NCBI GenBank assembly: GCA_018394295.1
Contig: CP074574.1
Location: 1 to 64,000 of the forward strand
Direction of reading: 5' to 3'
Source: Mycoplasmatota bacterium
GTDB lineage: Bacteria > Bacillota_I > Bacilli_A > Haloplasmatales > Haloplasmataceae
DNA length: 64,000 nt
This document shows positions 35,125 through 43,200 of this stretch, one piece after another. Under the pieces are notes generated by a model. The model saw only the letters and a program-made list of their open reading frames with translations. It was not told the DNA's origin and searched no databases. Every line of letters begins with the position of its first letter. Position 1 is the stretch's first letter. The position numbers and the translations under genes were made by a program.

Positions 35125-36507
35125 ATGGGAAGTTACTTAATTAAAAAAATGTTTCAAAATAATGGATTAAAATTTATCCCACAGCTAGTAAAAAATAATG
35201 AAAAATTCATTCATACTGCCTACCCAGAGAGATTATCAAATTTGAATGTTTTGATTCGTGAAAACATTTCTAGACATTTTGGTAATAGACTACTCCATAA
35301 AGATGAACACTTAAAGAAAGAAATACAATTAGAAATAGATAAATTTATTACTTTAAATGAATATAAATTTGAGGGATACCATATAAAAAAGAAATTAATC
35401 CAGGAAATCACCAATTCATTAGTTGGGTGGGGTGTTTTAGAACCACTGATTAATGATGAATCAATACAAGAAATAGCTGTAATTAAATATAATCATATTA
35501 TTATTAAAAAAATGTTTGAAAGTGGATGGCTTGATACTGACATTAAATTTCAATCCGAATATGAAGCCAAAATATTTGTAGACAATATTTTAAGTCCAAT
35601 AGGTAGGAGAGTAGATAAATTAAATCCTATCGAAGATGCCAGACTAAGTGATGGTAGTAGGTTAGCTATATCATTAGTTGATATAAGTTTAAATGGGTTA
35701 TCATTTAATATTCGTAAGTTTCCAAAAGAAGAAATCACAATTGACAAATTAATTAAATATCAGACAATAGATGAAAATATAGCTGAATTTTTGCACTTGA
35801 TTGTTAAAGGAAAATTAAACACAATGATTAGTGGTGGAACAGCAAGTGGTAAAACAACTTTTTTAAATATTTTATTAAATTTAGTAGATGAAAAAGAACT
35901 AATCATTACATTAGAAGATAATGCTGAACTACAAATAAAACAACCTTTAAAACTACAATTTGAACAGAGAAAAGCAAACATTGAAGGCAAGGGTGAAGTC
36001 TCATTAGACTATATATTAAAACATGTATTAAGAAGAACTCCAGACCGATTAGTTGTTGGCGAAATAAGAGGAAATGAAGCTTCTACACTTATGAATGCTA
36101 TGGCTACTGGACATGATGGGGTAATGTCCTCTGTCCATGCTGATGATCCACATACTTGTTGGACAAGAACTTCACAATTAGCTTCTAAAGGTGATCGTCA
36201 ATCAACTGCTGAAGAATATCAAAGATTTTTTGGACAAAGGGTTAATTTAATAATACAACTAAAAAACTTGAATACTGGTGTAAAAAAATTGACTCATATA
36301 ACTGCTAGTATATTTGATTATAAAAATAATACGACAAAACTTATTGATATTATTAAATGGGATTTTGATAAAAGCAAATTTATACAAATCAATCCCTTAC
36401 CAAAGATTTTAGTTGAGAAAATGTTAAATAATGGTGTGAAAGTAAAAAAAATTAAGAACTCTTTCTTTAGATTCGACTTAAACGAGGGTGAAGAAGATGA
36501 AAAATAA
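35125..36507 (+). CDS. cpaF: CpaF/TadA secretion ATPase
   Basis: A 460-residue VirB11/GspE-superfamily ATPase that powers Tad pilus polymerisation. Walker A is MISGGTASGKTTFLNIL near residue 233-249, followed by the Asp box TLEDNAEL, then RRTPDRLVVGEIRGNEA and the His box ATGHDGVMSSVHAD. Length and motifs are complete. The 3' end overlaps the tadB start by 11 nt. Confidence 0.93.
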   Translation: MGSYLIKKMFQNNGLKFIPQLVKNNEKFIHTAYPERLSNLNVLIRENISRHFGNRLLHKDEHLKKEIQLEIDKFITLNEYKFEGYHIKKKLIQEITNSLVGWGVLEPLINDESIQEIAVIKYNHIIIKKMFESGWLDTDIKFQSEYEAKIFVDNILSPIGRRVDKLNPIEDARLSDGSRLAISLVDISLNGLSFNIRKFPKEEITIDKLIKYQTIDENIAEFLHLIVKGKLNTMISGGTASGKTTFLNILLNLVDEKELIITLEDNAELQIKQPLKLQFEQRKANIEGKGEVSLDYILKHVLRRTPDRLVVGEIRGNEASTLMNAMATGHDGVMSSVHADDPHTCWTRTSQLASKGDRQSTAEEYQRFFGQRVNLIIQLKNLNTGVKKLTHITASIFDYKNNTTKLIDIIKWDFDKSKFIQINPLPKILVEKMLNNGVKVKKIKNSFFRFDLNEGEEDEK

Positions 36508-37384
36508 AGACTTGTTAAAGAAAAGGATTTTATCTTTTGATACATCTTCAAATAAATTAAAATATACAAAAAAAGTAAAGATTAAACCTTCTGAAGAATT
36601 TAGAATAAAAAAAATTTATAATATTTCATTTAAAGAAGCTACATATTTAAACATTATAAAGTTACAATATCATCAAATATATTTAATATTTGCTTTTGTT
36701 TTTACATTGTGTACCATTATTTTTGGTATATATTTAAATTCATTATTTGCTGGTATTGTAGTTGGCTTATTTACGATGTGTTTTCCTTACTACATCATCA
36801 AGGCAATTATTCGCAAACGATATAATGAATTTTACCGACAAATATCTATTATCATAGATGAAATTATGAATGGTCTTAAAGTTAATAAATCTATATCTAT
36901 TATCTTTGAGGAATTGATGGATGATCGTGAGTTAAATATCTATTTTAGAAATGGATTCAAACAATTTTATCAAATGATACAAGCTGGTCAGTCTATGAAT
37001 TATGCATTATCAAAAATTAAAAATTATATTAATATACCGGAATATAAACTTACAATGAATATGTTACATATCGGCTACAATAAAGGGAATAATGAATTGA
37101 TTCAATCATTAGTCAACATACAAAAAAGGTTAAATAATAGACTTGAAAACCTCTATTTAATTAACCAAAATATCAGTGGACAACAAAATCAATTTTTAAT
37201 TTTATTAGTAATTCCTTTATTTATGTTATTTGTCCTAAAAATTTTTAATCATGACTATTATTCCAGTATGTTAAAACTTCCTTTAGGGAAATTAATTTTT
37301 GCAAGTGTATTTATATTATTAATTCTTGGTGTATTAGTAGTTAACTATATATTACTTAATTCTATAAAAAAAGTATCCGAATAA
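36497..37384 (+). CDS. tadB: TadB-like pilus platform membrane protein
   Basis: The 295-residue protein starts at ATG 36497, whose ribosome site GAGGG lies inside cpaF. Topology is two central membrane helices, a cytoplasmic GspF-like helical domain (IIDEIMNGLKVNKSISIIFE and a following repeat), and two C-terminal helices, as in TadB. It should form the inner-membrane platform with TadC, encoded next. Confidence 0.85.
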   Translation: MKNKDLLKKRILSFDTSSNKLKYTKKVKIKPSEEFRIKKIYNISFKEATYLNIIKLQYHQIYLIFAFVFTLCTIIFGIYLNSLFAGIVVGLFTMCFPYYIIKAIIRKRYNEFYRQISIIIDEIMNGLKVNKSISIIFEELMDDRELNIYFRNGFKQFYQMIQAGQSMNYALSKIKNYINIPEYKLTMNMLHIGYNKGNNELIQSLVNIQKRLNNRLENLYLINQNISGQQNQFLILLVIPLFMLFVLKIFNHDYYSSMLKLPLGKLIFASVFILLILGVLVVNYILLNSIKKVSE

Positions 37385-37397
37385 GGGGGGATGACAT

Positions 37398-38225
37398 TTG
37401 AATAATTTTTTATTACCTATTATATTATTTATACTCGTAATTGTAATAATTCTATTTAAAATTATTGATGTGATTCAAAAAGAAAGAGTTCAACAAAGAA
37501 AAATTAAAATATTGGATTCTGTATCACATAATACTAAAAAGAATAATCCTATAATCGATTTTCTAAAAAATAATTCTAAAATTTGTACTTTTATTAACTA
37601 CTTTAAAAAACATGACTATCATAGTAAAAGAAGTTATATATTTATAATAAACGCTATATTAATTCTTATTTTTGCTTCTGTTCTTGGTTTTTGGTATATA
37701 GGTATATTTTTAGGAACTCTTATCTATAGTTTGAGTTTACTTGAAAATTATCTAGATTTTGAAAAAAGAAGAGAATTATTTACAATAGGTTTTCCCTCAA
37801 TGATTGAATATATCATGGGGTACTTAGAAGGTGGAGAAAACATTGAACTTGCTATAGAGGGTGCTTTAACCCTAACAGATAACCCTATAATTATCGAAGA
37901 ATTTAAGCAAGTCCAAACTGATACAAAAGCTTTTGGTGATTTTCTACATGCTTTAAAATTATTAACCTATAGGATTAAAGTAAAAGAATTAGATTATTTT
38001 TATCGTAATTTAAATAGTAGTGTTAGCATTGGTGTATCAATGCTAGATTCTCTTCATTCCCAGACCGAATATATTCATAGATTAAAAAATAGTAGGATCA
38101 AGGAAAAAATAGGAAAACTAGAAAATACAATGGTATTAGTTACTGCCTTGTTCGCCTTTTTACCTAATGTTTTATTAATACTAACTCCTACAATTATAGA
38201 TTTTATGGATAATATGAACTGGTAA
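37398..38225 (+). CDS. tadC: TadC-like pilus platform membrane protein
   Basis: This 275-residue protein uses a TTG start at 37398, seven bases after AAGGGGGG. It has an N-terminal helix, a central helix pair, a GspF-like domain (FPSMIEYIMGYLEGGENIELAIEGAL) and a C-terminal membrane helix. Arrangement after tadB with a 13-nt gap is the normal Tad order. Confidence 0.85.
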   Translation: MNNFLLPIILFILVIVIILFKIIDVIQKERVQQRKIKILDSVSHNTKKNNPIIDFLKNNSKICTFINYFKKHDYHSKRSYIFIINAILILIFASVLGFWYIGIFLGTLIYSLSLLENYLDFEKRRELFTIGFPSMIEYIMGYLEGGENIELAIEGALTLTDNPIIIEEFKQVQTDTKAFGDFLHALKLLTYRIKVKELDYFYRNLNSSVSIGVSMLDSLHSQTEYIHRLKNSRIKEKIGKLENTMVLVTALFAFLPNVLLILTPTIIDFMDNMNW

Positions 38226-38236
38226 TCACATATTTT

Positions 38237-38307
38237 TTGAATAAAAAGAATAAAAATGCTAAAAATTGTATAAAAACATTGAATTATACACATTTATGTT
38301 TTATAAT
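38237..38307 (+). promoter_or_regulatory. Two tandem promoters of the flp pilin gene
   Basis: The upstream one is family-3-like: TTGAAT (38237), 17-bp spacer ending TAAAAATGC, weak -10 TAAAAA (38260). The second is stronger: TTGAAT (38279-38284), 17-bp spacer, TATAAT (38302-38307). Confidence 0.55.
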
Positions 38308-38350
38308 ATATATATAATTTTAATTAGTAAAATTTGGATAAGGAGGATTT

Positions 38351-38611
38351 ATGAAAAAAATATTGAAATCTAAAAAAGGATCTCCATCGCTTGAATACAT
38401 AGGAACTGTTGTATTAGTTGGTATTGTAGTTCTTGGTGTTATCGGTGGATTTGGAATTATGTTAAAAAATAGTTTACAAGCCAGTCAAGAACAAGTTCAA
38501 CAAAAAACTTATGACGCATTATGTCAATCTGCAAAAGAAAATGATACTTCTACCTGGACAGACGCTAACGATGATGGCAAGTGGCAAGAAACTGAATGTT
38601 CAGCTTCATAA
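38351..38611 (+). CDS. flp: Flp-type major prepilin
   Basis: An 86-residue protein behind AAGGAGG. The leader is KKILKSKKG with cleavage expected after Gly10. The mature protein begins SPSLEY, with Glu at +5, then a single hydrophobic helix (TVVLVGIVVLGVIGGFGIML). The C-terminal domain has two cysteines that may form a disulphide. It has its own promoters and terminator, as expected for an abundant pilin. Confidence 0.88.
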   Translation: MKKILKSKKGSPSLEYIGTVVLVGIVVLGVIGGFGIMLKNSLQASQEQVQQKTYDALCQSAKENDTSTWTDANDDGKWQETECSAS

Positions 38612-38624
38612 TAACACTTCAATC

Positions 38625-38654
38625 AAAGGTACTCTAGATAAGAGTACCTTTTTT
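38625..38654 (+). terminator. Terminator after flp
   Basis: AAAGGTACTCT-AGATA-AGAGTACCTTT followed by T residues. The 11-bp perfect stem separates the major pilin from the minor pilin operon. Confidence 0.88.
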
Positions 38655-38677
38655 CTATTTCACAAATTAAAATAATA

Positions 38678-38706
38678 TTGCTATTTTTGGTAAATTTTGT
38701 TATAAT
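38678..38706 (+). promoter_or_regulatory. Family-3 promoter of the minor pilin operon
   Basis: TTGCTA (38678-38683), spacer TTTTTGGTAAATTTTGT, TATAAT (38701-38706). Confidence 0.7.
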
Positions 38707-38773
38707 TTATATTATATAAATAATAAATTTGTATTATTTTGTATAAACAAAATGTAAAGGTGGGTGTGGTATC

Positions 38774-39052
38774 GTGCTAAAAATATTAAAAAACATTCGT
38801 GGTGGAGTAATATTTGAGTATGTGGCCATAACAGTTATTATTGGTAGTATCTATTTAACGGTATTCATTGGAATGAAAGAAACGGTTCATAATATGTTTT
38901 TAGCTAAACAAACTTATGATGAACGAGTGGCAAATGATAAATATTGTGAATATACAAATAATTATTTTGATGATTCAACAAAAACTGAAATTCAGTATAA
39001 ATGGGATGGAGATTATAATACAAGTGGAAACCCAAGCTGTAAACAAAAATAA
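38774..39052 (+). CDS. Prepilin-like minor pilin
   Basis: The 92-residue protein starts at GTG 38774 behind AAAGGTGGGTG. It has the same leader length as the major pilin: Gly10, then GVIFEY with Glu at +5, and a hydrophobic helix. Two cysteines lie in the C-terminal part. It is a second class IV prepilin substrate and the first gene of the minor pilin operon. Confidence 0.75.
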   Translation: MLKILKNIRGGVIFEYVAITVIIGSIYLTVFIGMKETVHNMFLAKQTYDERVANDKYCEYTNNYFDDSTKTEIQYKWDGDYNTSGNPSCKQK

Positions 39053-39066
39053 TAAGGGGGAATTAC

Positions 39067-39699
39067 ATGAAACAATATATTAAAAATTGTACTGGTAGTT
39101 TATCTCTTGAGTTTATGGTTATATTACCTATTATCATGGTATTAATCATGTTGGCTCTTAATAGTGTGAAGTATAATATGAACGCTAGTGCAATTATAAA
39201 AGATACTTATCAAGCAGGTAGATTTAGTACGATTTATGAAAGCTGTGAATTAGCTAAAGATAATTTAGTTACTAAATTTCCAAACTATAACATTTATTAT
39301 AAATATATCAACTATGGAAATAACAACATGGCTCAAACACATAACTCAAGTACTCAAACTCAAATAAATACAGACATTAAGAATGGACATCCGATTATGA
39401 TATTAGAATGTAATTTAATTTGGGATCGTGAAGAAGAATTAACCATTACTGCTAGTAAACGAAATTATACTGTTGGGATGGATTTAATTATCCCTCAAGA
39501 TACTGCTGAAAGAATAACTTTATACATTGAATATGAACACCCTATTCATAAACAATGTGAAAAATATGAAACAGAAGCAAAAACCATAAGTGATATTCTT
39601 AATACAACTGATCCAATTTCTGCTTATTATCAATTATTACAAAATGCAAAAAGTGATATTGAGGATAATACTTTCGAACCAGCTACGTATTGTAAATAG
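39067..39699 (+). CDS. TadE-like minor pilin
   Basis: A 210-residue protein behind AAGGGGG. Leader with Gly10, mature start SLSLEF with Glu at +5, then one hydrophobic helix and a 170-residue external domain with paired cysteines. This matches TadE-family pseudopilins of Tad systems. Confidence 0.78.
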   Translation: MKQYIKNCTGSLSLEFMVILPIIMVLIMLALNSVKYNMNASAIIKDTYQAGRFSTIYESCELAKDNLVTKFPNYNIYYKYINYGNNNMAQTHNSSTQTQINTDIKNGHPIMILECNLIWDREEELTITASKRNYTVGMDLIIPQDTAERITLYIEYEHPIHKQCEKYETEAKTISDILNTTDPISAYYQLLQNAKSDIEDNTFEPATYCK

Positions 39700-39708
39700 A
39701 GGTGCCCT

Positions 39709-40188
39709 ATGCGAAAAATATTAAAAAATGAAAATGGTTCTGTATTATTAATTATGATTTTATTAATTCCATTATTTTTATTTGTTTATGGAATTAGTAT
39801 GGATTTAATAAACATCAATCTAAATACTCAAAAATTAATTCAAGTTACAGATTCATCAACACTAGCTACAGCAGTAGCTAGTGAAATAAAAACTACTAAT
39901 GATGGGAGTATGTTATGTACAATAGGTGAGAGTAGTTATTCAAAAGGAGAAGCCTTATTTGAAAAAAATATAAAATCATTAAATAATGTTTCTTATTACG
40001 AAATAATTTTTAATAAAAACAAAGTAACTAATCTTGGAAATAATATATATATGAAAGAATCAGATGTTGGTGTAGTTTCATCTTTAGGTTATGCTAAAAT
40101 AAAGATTTATTTCGTTAAATTTTTCTCCGATGGAATGGATGGGGAATTTGTTATATATTCAGAATCTTCAAGTGAATGTCAAATGTAA
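39709..40188 (+). CDS. TadG/TadE-like pseudopilin lacking Glu5
   Basis: This 159-residue protein begins MRKILKNENGSVLLIMILLI: Gly10 is conserved but position +5 is Ile, not Glu. The hydrophobic helix is followed by a TadG-like INLNTQKLIQVTDSSTLATA region typical of Tad-associated TadG N-termini, but the von Willebrand-type domain is missing. It starts ten bases after the TadE-like gene stop. Loss of Glu5 suggests it is retained in the membrane rather than assembled in the normal way. Confidence 0.68.
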   Translation: MRKILKNENGSVLLIMILLIPLFLFVYGISMDLININLNTQKLIQVTDSSTLATAVASEIKTTNDGSMLCTIGESSYSKGEALFEKNIKSLNNVSYYEIIFNKNKVTNLGNNIYMKESDVGVVSSLGYAKIKIYFVKFFSDGMDGEFVIYSESSSECQM

Positions 40189-40220
40189 AAAATATAAAAA
40201 AAAGGAGGGTGTTACAGCTG

Positions 40221-40262
40221 ATGATTAAAGTATTAAAGAAAGGGGTGTTTAAAATTGAATAG
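40221..40262 (+). other. Short upstream frame coupled to the giant gene
   Basis: A strong AAAGGAGGG lies 11 bases before an ATG that reads 13 codons (MIKVLKKGVFKIE) and stops inside the first codons of the 1650-residue gene (ATTGAATAG). It could be a leader that couples translation to the TTG start. Confidence 0.35.
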
Positions 40263-43200
40263 ACAACAAATATTTTTTAAAACAACTTTAAGTATAATTG
40301 CATTTTTATTTATATTTTTGGTTGTTTTAACCACTGATGATGTTCATGCAAGTACTAATAGATGGAATCAATCATGGGTTATTCCTGTTGATAGTTATAA
40401 AAACTTGGATACAGAAATTAAAGAAATTCTTGGTACAAATATTAAAATTATCTATGAGAATACAAATCCATCTATCACGGATAAAACTTATGTATTATAT
40501 TATGGAGATGTAGAATATGATCCAGAAACTAATGAATATATTAATGTGAATAGATTACAGCCAGTAAAAACTGAAAGAACTAATAATGATTCTATACTGT
40601 ATTTGTATGAAATATCATCTGCTTATGAAGGAGAAGAAGCAAAAGTACTTGTTACAGTTGAAATGTATGATATGGATGTAGATAAAGCACCGGTTATTCG
40701 ATTTAACTATATCATTCCATCTAAAACTAATGTTGCAAATGTTTTTGATATAGAATATAACGATGTTAAAAGTCAATATGAATTAACTGTTACATCGGTG
40801 TTAAAGGGTTCCAATATTTCACAAGAGAAACTCATCGGTAGATTAGATTCTTCTACTAAAAAAGTGTATTTTGAAGATGGAAGATTAACCTGGGATATTC
40901 CTGTTATGAACGATGAATATCAAGAATCACAAGAAGTACATGAAGTATCATTTTATGGTGTCCTGGATTTAAATCGAACTAATAATTCTTCTGGTATGTT
41001 TATAGTAAGAATAGCCTTAAATGGAGAAGTAAAAGAATATGATTTATCTACTAATGTAAGATTAAGTCTAAAAAGTACATCTAAATTTGATGGCGAGAGT
41101 ATATTCAATAAGTACAAAACTGCATTCGATTTCAATATTAATAAGATGAATTTTAATAAATCAAAATATTACTTTGGAACTTCTAGTTTTAGAAAAGGTT
41201 CATCTTCTTTAGCTACTGAATATGCTAAAATATTTGATCGTGTATTCACTAGTTTAAAAGCTAATTTGCATAAAACTTATTATGATGAAAATGATGATGA
41301 ATCTATTCAATTAGTTCTTGATTTACAACAAGATGATGTATATAGTTGGCAAGATTATGCAGTGAAAAATTACATTGAATATGCAAAAGCTAATGGAATA
41401 AATGTATCAAGTTCTATCAGTTACAATTCTTTACCGCATACTTGGCTTTCAAATTTCACTAAATATAACTATTATGTTGTAGCTGATAGCTATGTTTATG
41501 ATACAATTGTAAATCAAGGTTCTTCTAACGTTACTGTAAGTAAAAATAATGGGGTAGAATACCTTTTTAATGGTACCAATGGTTATACTATTCCTGTTGA
41601 ATATTATAAAAATTATGTTGACTATAAAAAAACATATTATGAGATAGACCTAGTTAATAAATTTGACTATAATAGTTATGATGTTACAAGTCAATTACAA
41701 GCTGAATACAAAGATTTAACTGTAGTCACAGAAACTGCTCAACGAAATTGGCAAGATGATGGATATAGTCGATATTATAATGTAGGAAAACAATACATTG
41801 GAACTACTAGTCGCTATGTAGAAGCTAATAATTCATCTTATCCAGATAAAGTTGTATATAATTATGGTACTTCAGTTAGTCAAAATAGTACTTATAGTTG
41901 GAATGAAGCTCAATACAAAAAACAATGGTACAATACTAATGTTTGGCAAGACAGCGATGTATTTGGATATTCACATAGTGGGTTTACAAATTATACTAGT
42001 AAAGGTGCATATGTCTATTCCCCAACAAAAACGTACTATCATTATAAAAAACAAGTAAAAGAAAACTACCACAAAGTATGTTTTGATAAATACAGAAATG
42101 ATACCACATATGGCTTAGATTTTAATTATAAAGATGAATTTGTTTCTAATTTTTGTGTTTATTATGATTATTCATCTACTTCTTATATTGGTGATGATAA
42201 TAACTTTGGTTATTATAATGGAAAAACAGGTACTAAAGATTTAAATGGTGGAAGTCTAACTAAATATTATTACAATGATAAAGAAAGTGTTAAAAATAAA
42301 GATAATGTATATTATTATCGAGTTACTTCAGTAACAAATGGCAATTATTATATTCATAGTACATCATATGATTGGTATAGTTCTAGTCAAAGCGATAGTG
42401 GTTCCAATGGATCTGAAAATTGGACTGACTATTCTATTTCAAGTACAGGATACTATGATTCTGCTGGAAGATATTATAATTCTGCTTATAAATATATTTC
42501 TCAATTCACATATCAAGAATGGCAAGATATGTCTAGTAGCCACTCTGGGTATGAAGCTCCTAAATATACTAAATACAAACCTAGTGCTTCGAGTGGTTAT
42601 AGGTGGGTAAGTACTGGAAATAAACGTGTAGCAAATGTGCAAAGATATTATGACCGACAAAAATTAATTACAACTTATGTTAATCCAGTAACTACATCTG
42701 AAAAGACTTATGATGTGGATAAATATATGAGTTTAAATACCTATCATTACATCGATACAAATTCTGATGGACTTAGTGATAAAAGATATAAATATAGCAG
42801 TATAAGTGGAATAAAATATGAAAATAATGGTTCGCCAACAACTACAAACTATAGAGATAATATATACAGTTACGATTACACTAAGTATAAATACTATGAC
42901 AAAGTAGGAATGAAAATTTATAAGAGAAATAAAGGTTTCCTAGATTTTGAGGAAGATGTTTATGTTAAAACAGTTTATTTTTACGTTGATAATGCTCCTA
43001 CTTATGACACAGGCTTAAAAGGACAAACAATTTATCGTGATTATAAATTAACTGATTCACTTAATGTAAGTAGTACTGCTGATGGTTTTTGGGATGGAAG
43101 CACTTATTATCATTATAAACAAGATGATTGTGGTGATGGTGATTATTATATATATAATAGTTTTTCTTCTAAACAGTATAATGTAACTAAAAAACAAGTA

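Noticed and set aside
38761-38775. Another family-1 promoter (GGTGGGTGTGGTATC)
   Set aside because: It coincides with the ribosome site and GTG start of the minor pilin gene and has no -35. Resemblance is probably accidental.
42338-42610. Extra frames within the giant secreted-protein gene
   Set aside because: They result from Tyr/Asn/Ser-rich repetitive codons read out of frame.
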